From positions 3,472,001-3,536,000 of the forward strand of contig JAVFKD010000016.1 in assembly GCA_036429605.1 (NCBI GenBank): a stretch of 64,000 nucleotides of DNA, written 5' to 3'. Below are positions 23,591-35,963 of this stretch, one piece after another; the first letter of the stretch is position 1, and each line of letters begins with the position of its first letter. A program made the position numbers and the translations under genes. The notes under the pieces are model-generated. The model was not told the origin of the DNA and did no database searches. It saw only the letters and a program-made list of their open reading frames with translations. The stretch comes from Cladobotryum mycophilum. Taxonomy: Eukaryota; Ascomycota; Sordariomycetes; Hypocreales; Hypocreaceae.

Positions 23591-25137
23591 GTGAAAAGTC
23601 ACTTTCAAAACTACCTACTTTGATGCGAGAAAACAACCACATCCAAAACGAGAGGGATAATTCACTGATAGAATCGCGGGACGTGACAAGACAGTAGGCG
23701 ATTATGTCGTCAACAGACCAGATACGGTAAATCCAACTTGAGTGGTCATTTAATCTACTGCAAGGTCAACTGCAGGGGTGGTTATTAGTAAGGGCTCTAT
23801 ATTCATGGCTTGGCTTGGGTTGCTCAGCTTCTGTACACGACCTAGTCGATCCTTGGGTCGTCCAGCCCATTACTATTGCCATCTTATTTGCCTTTTGTTT
23901 CTGTCTAACTGCGTTTGGCTTTGCGATGCTTCGCTGATCTTAACTTCTATGTGTGCCTTAGCTTCAGTGTCAATGTCTTGGTTTTTTTTTGGCGTCTTCA
24001 TCCTTTGAGACGCAAGTGGAGCTAGGGCTTTTTCACACCCTATAAGCACTTCCTTAACGAAGTTGTTCGCTTACCCTAAAAGCTTAGGGAGCGACATACT
24101 CGGTATAGACCCATTTTATCAGGGGCAAAAGTCCCTATGCATGGATGAGGGAGAAATGATTAGCTAGTAGTAACAAGGGAGGAAACTTTATGCCTAAAGA
24201 AACCAAATGAGATTTCTATCAACGACGCCATCCCGGCTTTCGAAGGATGTCGGTGCATCGTCTACACATACATATATGTTGCTGGAATAATTGAAAGTCT
24301 GCTATGAATAACATTATTCTGACTTTTTCACAAAATAAAATCTTTCATCTATAGCTAGGTAGAGACTAGGCAGAGGCATTAGGGTAGATACATATCTATG
24401 TGAACGTGGTCAATGGTCTGCAGATGTACAAAATTCAAGGGATTTATGACTGCTGGATGCTCAAATGTCATCATACCCCGCTCTGGAGAGCCATGCCCCC
24501 ACAGCAATGAGTCTGCCATGGATGTCGGTACGCATGTGATTGTATTTGTCGACTGTCTCAATTCGTAGAGCTGGCAAATACCACGAATTACTTTCCTTGC
24601 ACATCACATCACTAAGGTATGGTTGTTTCTCGAGCTCCTGTTTCATTGTAGTGGGGAATGTCTCGGGTGCCATCACCCTTAAAGAGCCCAACAGCTGGAG
24701 CGTGAGAACCACCTGGGAACTCGGCCGCACATCTATACAGCCTCATTCTCATGGGAAGTTTCGATAATGACTCTGGCTCACATGCGGTTTCCAGAAGATG
24801 AACCTCAAGGATAAGCCCCAAGGGCGAGGCTCAAGGATGAACCATTATCCGTTGTGCATGGAGGGATTGAAGGAATGCATCATTACGCGCGTCTCGTGTT
24901 CTAAACACTGTAGTGCACTGCCTGGCTGCTTACCCCATTGGTTGTACAGGCGAGCACCAGCTCGACAGCCAATACATTCAGTTGGATTCGTAATCCCCTC
25001 ACCTGCCATCATAGACGGACGAAAATCCTGCCATTTCGACTTCTTATACGGATTACCTATCTGTACGAGTAACAAACCTGTTCACCTTCTTCGCAACTGT
25101 AAGCGTCAGAGCGCAGCGCGTTAGGCACTATCGCATC
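23591..25137. other. Intergenic region, no supported gene
   Basis: About 1.5 kb without a convincing coding frame, RNA gene or repeat. Short open frames on both strands lack signal peptides, motifs and plausible introns. Confidence 0.4.
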
Positions 25138-26070
25138 ATGACCACGAAACCCTCCAGCGCCCCATGGGCAGACGAGCCCTTTCATCTGATTGCTACGCCG
25201 TCAAAGCGCCTGGATGTGTGTTTTGTTTGCTCAGATGACTCAATTTCGAGTTCATCAAGTCCAACGGCTAACATGGGGTTCAGGATTCTCTTGGCCATGT
25301 CCACTGTGCCACTGAGATGGCACACGCCCACAATACTCTCATACGAGGCCTAAATTCTATCATCCAGCAGGCGCCCCATGTGCCCATCGCCACGGACGCA
25401 CAGTTCAAGGCAGACGATGTTAAAGACCTTCTCTTCTACACGCAGTCGTGGACCAAGATGGTCAATCACCACCATTGGGTGGAGGAATCGTACGTCTTTC
25501 CCGAGATTGAGAAATTTAGCGGCAAGCCGGGACTCATGGACGACCCAAAGCACCAGCACGAGCTATTTCATGGTGGGATGGAGAGGCTGCTCGCGTATGC
25601 ATCGGCCACGAAGCCCGAGGAGTATCGATGGGAGGGAACCGGCGGCATGAAGGAGATAATCGACTCGTTTAGCAAGCAGCTGACAGACCACCTCTATGCT
25701 GAGATTGACACCTTCCTAGGCATGGGAGACTTGGATGGTGCGAAGCTGAAAGAGACGTGGAGCAGGGTAGAGAAGATTGCACAGCAAAGCGGCAATCTCG
25801 CCATGCTGGTAAGTTCTACACCACCTATCCACCTACGATATGTCAGCAAGCTACGGAGCCTAACGTGTTATGCATCATCAGTATGATATCTTCCCCACTG
25901 CGCTTGGATGTGCCGACAAGACGTACGAGGGCGGTAATGAGTTCCCTCCCTTGCCCTGGATATTGCCTTACATTGTCAAGTACTGGTTTGCCGCGGACAA
26001 TGGGGCCTGGCGGTTTAATCCGTGTGACTGGTGGGGCCAGCCACAACCCCTGGCGTTTGGTCCGCCCTGA
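25138..26070 (+). CDS. Hemerythrin-like HHE cation-binding protein
   Basis: Exons 25138-25215, 25284-25808 and 25882-26070 give 263 residues. The first intron carries GGCTAACATG as branch point; the second starts GTAAGT. Hemerythrin-type metal ligands are visible: AHAHNTLIRGL in helix 1, NHHHWVEESYVFPEIE in helix 2, HQHELFHGGMERL in helix 3 and DHLYAEIDTF in helix 4. The C-terminal exon is Trp-rich (PWILPYIVKYWFAADNGAWRFNPCDWWGQ), typical of the fungal subfamily. Members probably bind a di-iron centre for oxygen or redox handling, but the fungal function is poorly known. No signal peptide; likely cytosolic. It stands alone, with no obvious operon-like partner. Confidence 0.88.
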
Positions 26071-27020
26071 TTGTGCTGATTCATATGGTCGCATTAATGG
26101 ACATACTTTTTACTAGAAGTAGCATGTAGTAGGGGTAGTGGAGAGTGGGAGAAAGAGCAGGGTGGGAGGATATCTACGATTCGATCCACGATCCCCCTAC
26201 AACTGATCTTTGGCTCTCGAGGGTAGTTGATATTTAGCTACGCGGATAGACATTCTCACGTTATGATACACCCATGCCCATGCCCTCGTCATGTTTTTGT
26301 GGTAATAGAATTGTTCGCAAAGTGTTTGGTAAACCAGTTTATTGTCCTACTGACAAAGAATCCTTTTACCTTGCCGCCAGCCTCCCTTTGACGAGGTAAT
26401 TGTCATGGTAGTCTTTTTCGTAATGTTGCAAGTTGGCATCCCTTGCATATGCTTACCAATGCCAAGCCGGTGACTACGGAATCTGTTAGATTATGTGGTG
26501 ACCTAAAGCCCTGAAATTATCAAATCATCTCAAAAATAGAGCGAGCGGATTGCTTGCTCGATGGGCCGTTAAAATGAAGACCCCATTATGGGGCAAAAGA
26601 TCAGCATATTCAGGACGAAAAGAGAAATCTTCTGGGGTGAATGACTGATATGTGATGAGCTGTGGTGGGACACAACCCTGGGACAGCTGAGTGCTGGCTC
26701 CAGTTCGGTGAGGGCTCGGTGAGGTTTGGACGAATAGAGGGAGAGCTGTGTCACCGGGCTGTGGAGGATATCACCATCACTATCACATCGCATATACGGG
26801 AAACTTTATCATCACAGCGACCAGAATGTTGTATCGACATGACTAAATGCACCGACAAGATTGTTCTGAGCTTCATTTTGTCTTGATCTATGGGTTGATT
26901 TGGGTATATATAGGACTCTCCCATCCTCCCATCATTGTTGTTCTTCATCACTCAACTCAGAGCCATCAGAACAGACAGCATCGACACCAACACCAACTCG
27001 AGTTGAACCATCCCAAAACA
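26071..27020. promoter_or_regulatory. Intergenic region with the GLEYA gene promoter
   Basis: No coding sequence recognised. A TATA-like TATATATA at 26905-26912 lies about 110 bases before the ATG of the GLEYA gene, followed by a CT-rich leader. Confidence 0.45.
26905..26912 (+). promoter_or_regulatory. TATA box candidate for the GLEYA gene
   Basis: TATATATA in a GC-mixed context, with pyrimidine-rich sequence (CTCTCCCATCC) just downstream as a plausible initiation zone. Placement fits fungal promoters; not tested. Confidence 0.4.
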
Positions 27021-28430
27021 ATGAAGCTCACGAAGCAATCTATGGCCATTCTGGCCGTGGCAGCGCCCTCCTTTGCCACGCCAGTCCCTGGTATTTTCGA
27101 TCCCATTGCTTGCTGGTTTAACCCCATCGTCAATCCCCTGAAGACTTGCGCTGAAGCATCTCCATTATGCTCTGTAAGATGCTTTCTAGAAGTGTCCTCT
27201 CAGCTAGATGCTAATTTGACATAGTCTGTCCTTCACATCTCGACGGTCACCAAATCGGAGGACGTGACCGTCACACACCCGATTACTACCACTGTGGTCG
27301 CCACCATTGGGACTCAAACCATCACTCCAGTTGTTACCAGTTACACTACTATGTGAGCCATTCTTCCATGAACCGCCTTGGTGAGCCAACGCTAACTCGA
27401 ATGTTTGCCCAAGCACCACCACCTATACCGATTGCAAGAAACCCTCAGGAAAGCGTGACTATTATCCTCCTCCGCCATACCCTACGCCAGCTCTCCCCTG
27501 TGGAATTTCTTCAGCGGCCCCCTCCTCCCAGATCTCTGAGGCCTGCAGTTGCCTCAGCCTCCCCACGCCCACCACTACTGTTTGCAACACCGCAACGGTT
27601 ATTCCTACTGTGATTGCCACTAGCTCTGTCGTGGTCACCGTCACGGGAAGCCCATCGACTACTACTGCTACGTCGACAGTCACCGTGACGTCGACCGGAT
27701 GTCCTCTCCCGACGACTTGTGGTAATTTAGGAATTGAATGGGCATACTTCCACAATCCGTCACATGATGAAACGGGCAACTGGGACTTTACCCCTGAGAA
27801 TGATAAGGTAAGATTCAATTCCTTTATACATGCCCATTTTCCATGCCCGGCCATGTAAAAAACAACATGGGATTTTTTTCTTTTGACTACATGTATTGGC
27901 CTTGGGATTGCTGACGGTTCATGTTCGCTCAGAAACGTACGCCCCTTTATCAAGGCACAGAAGACACGGTTGCCCCTCTTTCCAACCAAGACTCTGCGCA
28001 GCCGATAATCATCAACGGTAACACAGTCAAATCTGCCTACTTTGACTTGGCCCATCGATTTTTCATCTACATAGCCACGGGCGGCACATACACGTTCAAT
28101 ATGTATAACGTGGACGACAGATCCTATCTTTGGGTTGGCACCATGGCATACAGCGGCTGGGATCATGAGAATTACAGATCATACGCAAAATACGCCGGAG
28201 GGGTAGCATCAACTACCTATAGCGTGAGTCTTCAAGAGTATGCCTACTATTCGGTGCGCATTCTCTATGGACAGTCTGGCGGTCCGTTGTCTTTCAAATT
28301 CAACTTGACTGGCCCAGATGGCACAGCGTTGATAGGACCTGGCGTCAAGACTTCCCAAAACATCCTCAAGTTCGGGTGCCCAGACAATGGGGGTCCTCCC
28401 AAGTTCCCTCCTTTTGGACAAGAGACTTGA
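27021..28430 (+). CDS. Secreted GLEYA-domain adhesin-like protein
   Basis: Four exons: 27021-27173, 27225-27352, 27414-27807, 27933-28430; 390 residues. A signal peptide is visible (MKLTKQSMAILAVAAPSFATP). Next come Thr-rich repeats (VTKSEDVTVTHPITTTVVA, VVVTVTGSPSTTTATSTVTV), a likely O-glycosylated stalk. The C-terminal half is a GLEYA/PA14-like lectin domain with FFIYIATGGTYTFNMYNVDD, YLWVGTMAYSGW and AYYSVRILYGQSGGPLSFKFNLTGPDG. GLEYA domains bind carbohydrate in fungal cell-wall adhesins such as yeast flocculins. The order is inverted relative to many flocculins, since the lectin domain is at the C-terminus. No GPI signal is evident, so it is probably secreted or wall-trapped. Splice phases close exactly. 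Confidence 0.85.
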
Positions 28431-28870
28431 GCAACACAATTGCGTGGTACAACTTGGTGAATGCGGAAGATCGAGAGAAGACTGGGAAAAGATTGGGAGA
28501 AGATTGAGAGATGATATGAGGATAATGGAATGTACTCTAGTATTACATTAGTTCTCAATAAATATGCGGCGTCAAAGGACTCCCTTGCTGTTGCGAGAAA
28601 TGATCACCGTGATTATGCAGTATAAACTCGGAAGCATGTCAAGTCGACCCGCTTGAGTAATGGTTTGTAAGACTAACAACAACAACAACAACAAGCAAGC
28701 TTTTTACCCGTCACTAAACACTAGCATATTCTGTATTATTGTGATGTTATTTTACAGACTCTCCTCGGTACCAAGAATGGCCTTGTTCCCTGCCCTCATC
28801 TTTAAACCTGATGTCTTGGAGGGGTTATTGTAAAAGGAGAGAACGGTAGACACCCTTGAACCCTTATACC
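28431..28870. other. Convergent 3' intergenic region
   Basis: Between the ends of the GLEYA gene (plus) and the P450 gene (minus). It holds a short (AAC)n run near 28676-28694 and nothing else recognisable. Confidence 0.4.
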
Positions 28871-29875
28871 CTACATACGAGCGCCTATAATACCGAGTTT
28901 AATACCCTGGCTCTCGAAAGTCGGAGCAGTCAGAAGGGACTCGCGACTGGTCGCCACGTCCTTCTCCCATGACGTGTCCGTGAGCTCAAAGCTGTAGCGT
29001 TGGATAAGCGTACAGACAGTCAGTTGGATAACTTGCGTCGCAAATCTGTCATCACAATCAAAATTAGTCATATGAATCATTAAAACCAGGCGCCAGAGAA
29101 ACGGGCCACGTACTCCCTTCCGGGGCATCCTCGCCCTCCCTTTCCAAACGCGACAAAGTACCGCTTTTCGTCAATGGGATTGGTCTCGTCAAGCCATCTC
29201 TCAGGGCGGAATGAGAGTGGTTCGGGAAATACTTCTGGATTGAAGAGAAGACTGCGGTGGTTGACCGAAATGGACGTCTTATGCACAGTTAGTAGGGCTC
29301 AAATTACCCGGTTCAACAAGGTACATGTCGAAGCGTCTCACATTAGATGGTATTTTCCAGTCCCCAAACTCCATGACCTCGTGGCAGATCATGGGGAGGC
29401 GAGAGCCCACGGGAAATGTAACACGGAAAATCTCCTTCATGACAGCACACTGTAACCTCGATTTTTAGCTGGAAGATGACGAGGTGACGTATCAATCGGG
29501 CCTCGCTTACCAGATATGGGAGGCTGCTTAGTGCTTTATAGCTCAGGTGATCAGAAGGATGAGGATTAACCTCGTCCAACTCCTTCCGGAGGGTCTCGAG
29601 CACATGTGGGTTGGCATGCAGATAGTACATCGCCTGCACCATGGTACGTCCTGGAGTAAATGACGCCATAAACATTTCGATACCCTCTTGCGACATTCTA
29701 GACGCCGTCTTCTCCGAGTCTGGCGCCCTGCTTCTCCTGATGACAGAGAATAGTGTCTCAGGCTGAGGCTTGTCGGATGAGGTAGACCCCTCCTCGGAAA
29801 TCTGCTTAGGTAGACACCCCTGCTTCGTGATGAACTGTTCTGCTCTTCTCAGGATCAACTATTTAGGACATTTAG

Positions 29876-29936
<61 letters not shown>

Positions 29937-30737
29937 CATTCGCTCAAAAGGAGCCATACTCACTGCATGAAGATCAAAAACCCTTGAAACGTGTTTAGAG
30001 AGACCTCGAAGAATCGAGTGTGGAATTTTCCTAGCGCATTTCATCACAGTCGGGAAGACTTTATAAAAGGGCGCGCTCGTGACCAGGAGCTCGACGGTGT
30101 CATTGCACCTCTGGGCCAAGGGGAGGTCATTGAGAAGGTCTAGTTGAGTGCCAAACGCCCATGTGTAGAAGCTGTCGAAGCTTATGGCGGCAAAATAGGT
30201 TCGCAGATCCGGCTGACTACCCCTATTGGCCCCAACAAGGTCACAGAGACGTTCCACCTTCTTTCGTACCAACGCCTCGCTAGCCATGACATTGGCCGAA
30301 GCAAAGAATGGGCTGTAGGCTACACGTCTATTGCGGTGAAGTGAGTGGCCGACCGAGCTGAAGGAGCCATTGGTAGTTCCAAGAGCAGCTGAGAAGTTAG
30401 GGTGCCTGTCCCGCACCGCAGGCTGTGGAGCGTACAGCTTGTCGTGGAACTCAGCGTCGTCAATGGAAATCTCATCTGGTGTGATGCGGATAATGGGTCC
30501 ATACTGAGAATGCAGTTCTCTAATCTTTGGGGCAAACTGAGAACCTCCTTTGTGGAAGAGTTCGTAGTAAGCCTCGTACCAACGGGTTGCTGCTGCGAGA
30601 CGGGGTCCGGGGAACTTGGCCAAGGGGTGGAAGAAGAGTCTGTAGACAATCACGCTGCTGTATATGAGAATGCCACCGACGGCTACAAGAACCCAAGCAG
30701 ATGGTAAATCATCGTTAAGACTGGGCCTGGCGGTCAT
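28871..30737 (-). CDS. Cytochrome P450 monooxygenase
   Basis: Five exons: 30737-29964, 29858-29511, 29449-29342, 29277-29114, 29045-28871; 522 residues, all phases consistent. An N-terminal membrane anchor (VLVAVGGILIYSSVIVYRLFF) is followed by the Pro-rich hinge HPLAKFPGPRLAA. Later come FTPGRTMVQAMYYLHANP (I-helix region, atypical), KEIFRVTFPVGSRLP (ExxR motif in the divergent form EIFR), FRPERWLD, and the haem loop FGKGGRGCPG with its Cys ligand. The I-helix lacks the usual AGxDT, so oxygen activation may differ. It is divergent from the sesquiterpene cyclase gene 700 bases away and is a good candidate to oxidise its product in the ER. Intron 1 contains a long GA/CT microsatellite. Confidence 0.88.
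29879..29930. repeat. (CT)26 dinucleotide microsatellite in P450 intron 1
   Basis: Fifty-two uninterrupted bases of CT on plus, reading (GA)n in the transcript. It lies about 20 bases from the 3' splice site of the first P450 intron, where its length could affect splicing. Confidence 0.95.
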
Positions 30738-31437
30738 GACTGGAGATGAGTAGCTCGGAGCCTTGTTGATGACAATATTTCTTGGCTTCCTTGGAGAGAA
30801 GGGTCGATTTTATCCACGTATTTCCAAGTTCATCTAATGGGCATAGGTTTTTAATACAAGTCCATCTACCTAGGTAGATTCTTAATGGAGGGATTTATTG
30901 ACTTTGCTACGCTCCTTCGTTCCACGACTCTGTCGATCTATGCCCAGTCTACCTAGCCAATCCTCCGGAACCAATAGCTTTGCTACAGGTGGGGGTTGGG
31001 GTTCACGATGGATCGCACCGCGTGATTCCTTCAGCCCCTCACCAGCCTGACCGATGGCATAGCCTTGCCCGCAACTCGCAAGTCACCGTATAGAATACAT
31101 GCAACACCGAATGGAGCATGACACATTCGCGCACTGTATGGGGAGAAATATGTACAAAATACAGGATCTAGATCATTGAACGAATCCTCCGGAGCCTTGG
31201 GCTGGTTTTTTCGGCCTAGAAAGGAACCGAGCCATCCTAATGGAGACTTTGCGGCCTCACATGCACGCAGCCATGAGATCCCCAAACAGATTTATATAAC
31301 TCACATGCATATATACTTGGTGCAGTAATACTAATAAACAAGGACATGCAGGAACGGAGACATTCTATCTAGCTGTTATTGTATTCAAGCCTACGCCTAC
31401 CAGCACATTGCACGACACAGACCACAACAACTCTCGC
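30738..31437. promoter_or_regulatory. Bidirectional promoter region, P450 / sesquiterpene cyclase
   Basis: Seven hundred bases between two divergent start codons with no coding sequence. Shared regulation of the pair is inferred from the arrangement only; I see no clear palindromic operator. Confidence 0.45.
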
Positions 31438-32682
31438 ATGATGTCGCTCACAACCAAATGTGAAGGAAACGCGGAGACGCTGATTACAATCACCAATCCG
31501 CGCGATACGTTACTCTCGAGGCTCAAGGGCCAGACTGCCCATATCCCCAACTTGAAGCCCATCTTTGCTGGCTGGAAGGGGGTCTCCAGTCAACATATTA
31601 GCCCATCGGTAGAACCGCTTAGGAAGATGGTTAACATTAGGCTTCAGAGGTAAGAAAAGCCAGAAGGCCTCTTTTCGACAGCTAGAAAATCCTCTAAGCG
31701 TTGACTAGTTTCAGTTTCAGCAAACAGAAGCAAAGGCGCCTCGAGGCTTCAGACTTTGCATTGTTCGCGGGGCTTTGGTGGCCGGATGCCCCATTGGAGC
31801 AGCTTGAGACTCTCGCCTATCTCGTCATTTGGCTTTTCACTTGGGATGACGAGATTGATGAACCAACCGGGGCCTACTGCGAGGACTTTTCCGGGGCACA
31901 GGCCTACCGGGAGCGCACACTGGGATTCGTGGGTGACTGTCTCGGCCTGCGGGCTGTCGAGGAGAGCATCCAGCCCCAGAATAAGATTATCCAGAGTTTT
32001 GATGTCATCGGAGCCGCCCTGCGCAACTCCTACGATGCGAGCCAGTGCCAGTGGTTCTACGACGAGATTGCTCGCTTCATGACGGCTTCGGAGCACGAAC
32101 AGGTGGGTAGACTGGAGGGGCATGTCTTCTCGCTGGAGGAATACTGGGCGTTCCGGCTAGGCACCAGCGCCGTGTACATTGGCACAGCCGCCGGCGAGTA
32201 CTCGATAGCGTCACGCATTCCGACCGAAGTGATGCGCAGTCCGCCTATGCAGGCCTTGTGGGATGAAACCAATGTCATCATCTCGGTCACCAACGATCTT
32301 CTGTCCTTGAGGAAAGAAGTGAACATCGGTTGCATCGACAGCATCGTTCCGTTGACGTTTGCGTCAACCCACAATCTCAAGCAAGCCATATCCAATTCTG
32401 TGGAGGCCTTGCGTGCCTCAAGAAGACGCTTTGACGTGGCTGCCAAGGCGCTGTTGACTCGCGGCTACGACAGCGATGAGGCGCGAAATCAGGTGGAGAA
32501 GTTTATCCAAGTGCAGAGAAGCAACTGTGTTGGAAATCTTGCTTGGAGGTAAGATCTCGACAAAACCCCAGCTATGATATAGATGTGTCAAGTTACTAAT
32601 TCCTTTTTCCAGCCTCGAAACGCTCAGATATAACATGGGCGATCTGACCGATACAAACGGAAGTCAAACGTTTGTTCTGTAG
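31438..32682 (+). CDS. Class I sesquiterpene cyclase (terpene synthase)
   Basis: Exons 31438-31649, about 31709-32548, and 32613-32682; about 373 residues, usual for fungal sesquiterpene cyclases. Metal-binding motifs are intact: WDDEIDEP (DDxxD/E type) near residue 120 and NDLLSLRKE (NSE triad form NDxxSxxKE) near residue 265. These chelate three Mg ions to ionise farnesyl diphosphate. No signal peptide; cytosolic. The start can be either of two adjacent ATGs (31438 or 31441). Intron 1 ends in a TTTCAG duplication with three AG acceptors six bases apart, all in frame, so the N-terminal junction is uncertain by two to four residues. With the divergent P450 it forms a likely terpenoid mini-cluster. 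The hydrocarbon product is not predictable by eye. Confidence 0.9.
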
Positions 32683-34418
32683 GTTTGCAGCGCAACCCAT
32701 AGAAGTCTTTTCGTCATAGATGGGTAGTAGTCCCCGCTCGTATTGCTCCATTGTTCTCTTTACCCTTGGTTCTAGATCTCAATGACAGGCTCTTTATGGC
32801 AATGGCATGACTCTGGGTTGGATTTTGAGCTTCCAGTAGTAGCAAATTCCCTAAAATATATAAATGTGCAGACCATCATGACTCCAACAATTCAGCCCTT
32901 CAAACTACATGGATACTATTTGGTAGAAAACTGCATTAGACAGCCTCGTGCATAAGTCATGCCGCGACGGCTCCTTGCCTCGACAAAACACCAGCTATGA
33001 TGTTGCCAGAATAATCTATATTGACCTAAGCATACACAAATGTTTCTACCTTTCCATAGACAAACCTATTTAATTTGTAACGAAATAAAACCAATCTCAC
33101 TCATGTGTACATAATATTGCTACATCCTACTCAATGGGTTCTAATTTTTCCAACTCTGCATAGTTCTAGGGTAGGCCACGACACCATGATTCCCAACGGG
33201 GGACAGCGCAGAAGCTTCAATAGAGGGTACTTGGATTGATTGGCCTGCTACGAACGACATCCCTTTCCTACATAACGTCAGTTTGGAGCCTCAGTCGCAA
33301 CAATATGATTCATGTTGCCGTTTCTATTGTCAATGCCGATCATAATCAGGCACTTGTTGGATCGAATGCCGACTCAGACACGACCCGATTCGTGGAAATG
33401 AACTAGTCGATGCATTGGTCAAATTGTTATCCTTCGAAATGGCCAACACGTGTGGTACTAGGGATGTCGAGGATCCAGTTTCGAATACCCCATGCAGGGT
33501 CTCGATCTTGAGGATTGATGGCGGTCTGGCTCATCAAAGGTTAGGTAGTGATGGATATAGTGGGAAGGCATCATGATTGCTGTGGATGCAACTGATGTTA
33601 ATGACAGGCTGAAAAGATTCAGCGTCGGAGTTGGCAATTATGCAGGCAACCAGCGACAAACGTGCTTCTTAATTTCGACACAATACGTCTTCTAAATGAG
33701 AATGCCGCTTGGGCCAGTCATTTTCGTATCTCGAGCCTACCAACACGTTCATGGGGAAAGGTGCCCAACTGCGACTTGAGAGGGTATCTCTCAAACGACT
33801 CTCTACAGTGTGAAAGTATCAGAGGTTATAGTGATCTTGTATGTTTATCGTCAAATATAAGTGTGCATGTAGATTTCGTGAATCATGATGCCCGGCGCCA
33901 ATCGACCAAGTAATCTTCAATTAACCGTAGGCATGTCTCAGTTTTACTCTGAAGATTCATCAAAATGTCTCTTAATTCCACATTCCCAAAGAACTGAATC
34001 AACGACTTTCCCATCCCTTGAACATGCAGGGAGTGACTCTATTGTGTTGGCTGGTTACAATATCCAAGCCAAAAGTTGTTATCATGACAGCCCGGAACCA
34101 ACAGCCTCTTGTACCCACTCCTACCCCGGCATTGATCCAGATACCCATGCGAGGGGAACGATCCTACTGACCATTCGGCAACCAACATGTTTGCATTAGC
34201 TTCGAATAATTAAACAGGGGTGGTTCGGATGGGGGGTCCAGGGGAAACAATCGACAGTCTGTCTCTCATGACGACGTTTGTCGATAGCTATAAGTATCGA
34301 GTGTTGAGTCTCGTTTTTCTAAAGAACCATCTCACTACAAGTCACTCATTTACCACAGCTCTACTCAGCAGACAATCCTCACCACATTCTCTCATTACCA
34401 ACGATTCCTCCATTCAAA
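32683..34418. other. Intergenic region, no supported gene
   Basis: About 1.7 kb. Open frames at 33662-33913 and 33885-34199 show no motif, signal peptide or intron structure. A TATA-like GCTATAAGTATC near 34288 may serve the secreted-protein gene that begins at 34419. Confidence 0.4.
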
Positions 34419-35511
34419 ATGAAGTTCCTCGCTGTTTCCACCTTCATCGTGGCCGCTGCTGCTGCTCCCGTCCAGGTATGTGTATGTCCTGTCCTAGCTG
34501 AAGACTCAGCTATTTCCCTTCACGTAGTTAACCCATCCCCCAGAACGCGGTCAACCTGCCCAAGATTGACGCATCCGTCACTGGTACCATTGACGTCGAT
34601 ACCCTTCCCGTCGTTAGTGATCTCCCCGTCAACAACCTGCCTACCAACAACCTTCCCGTTGTTGGCGGCCTACCTGTTGTTGGAGATGCCTTGAAGAACA
34701 CCAAGATTTCTGCTCGCAACAATATGGGTTTCCCGGCTGTTGACCTGGACATCAACGCCCCCATTGTTGGCTCCATTGACGTTGACACCGAGAAGATTGC
34801 CGACCAGGTTTTCGGACACGGCATCGTTGGTCACCCCGTTGGCCCGGTTCAGACTCCCCCTGATGTCGTTATCGACGACCCCAAGGGTGGCTTCCCTATT
34901 CCTGGCCTCCCCAAGCTTCCTACCATCGGTCTCCCCAGCTTGCCTATTCCTACTGGCCTGCCCACTCCCACCGTTCGTCCCAAGCTTCCTCCTGGAGTCT
35001 CTGTCCTGCCCATTGGAACCGGTCTCCCCAAGCTCCCCACTATCGACCTCCCCAACCTGCCTCTCCCTACCGGTCTGCCGACTCCTACCGTCCGCCCTAA
35101 GCTCCCCCTGGAGTCTCCGTTCTGCCCATCGGTACCGACCTCCCTAAGCTCCCCACTGTAGGCATCCCTACTTTGCCTATCGCCACTGCCCTTGCCGTCC
35201 CCACTGTCGGCCCCAAGCTTCCTCCCGGAGTCACCATTCTGCCCATTGGCACTGGTCTTCCCAGGTTCACCACTCTTGAGGCTCCTGCCCTTCCTCTTCC
35301 CACCGGCGTCGTCCCCAGCATTCCCAAGGTTCTCCCCCGTGACGGCCCCCTTGGGCTCAACATTGGCTCTGCCAGCCCCGTCACCTTGAATGCCCCTCTT
35401 GTTTCCGTTGGCAACAACGGCGAGTTGGTCCACGTCAAGCTCGAGAACGAGAAGCTCGACCCTCTCCTGGTCGACCCCATTGAGCTTGAGGATGCTGAAA
35501 TCGCCATCTAA
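34419..35511 (+). CDS. Secreted Pro/Leu-rich repeat protein with an internal one-base frame break
   Basis: Exon 1 (34419-34475) encodes a signal peptide (MKFLAVSTFIVAAAAAPVQ); exon 2 runs 34544-35511. The mature part starts with Asp/Val-rich repeats (LPVVSDLPVNNLP), then tandem units of about 40 residues carrying TGLPTPTVRPKLPPGVSVLPIGTGLP, and ends ELVHVKLENEKLDPLLVDPIELEDAEIAI. In the second unit the run coding PKLPPGV has C5 (35104-35108) where the unit pattern needs six C. This shifts the frame to a stop at 35161, while the third unit and C-terminus stay intact in the other frame (35173-35511). Restoring one C gives 341 residues. No known domain; probably a cell-wall or extracellular structural protein. 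Confidence 0.75.
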
Positions 35512-35963
35512 ACGGCCGGGCGCCTACGAAAATTCTGTTTTTATGCGGGCTTCTTTTTGCCTCTCACTTTGAGCGAGCCACGATGAATTCTGGAAGGGGG
35601 TTGTTTTTCGATTCCGAATGAGGTCCACACTGAGAGAGGGAGCTGATTGTTTTGGAGGAGGATAGATATATACACGTAATGCAGTTGCTTTTAATACATG
35701 ATATGGTGCACGCCAAATAATCTTTGTCTGAGATCATTTCTGAGTGAATTGTGCCTATGCGAAGGAGAAAAGAGTCGTAGCAATTGGAGTCTATTTCGCC
35801 CCGCGGTCTATCAAATCATATTTGGTGAATAGTACCGCGTCTTGAAATGGAGTGATCCGGTATGCAAAATGGTCACAAGCGGCAAAGTAAGCACACTTAG
35901 GGATTTTATAAAATGTAATGCAAGATAATTAATTGCATACAGAGAACTGTATTTGCCTAGAGT
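35512..35963. other. Convergent 3' intergenic region
   Basis: Between the repeat-protein gene (plus) and the HAD gene (minus). Nothing recognisable beyond presumed 3' untranslated sequence. Confidence 0.4.
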
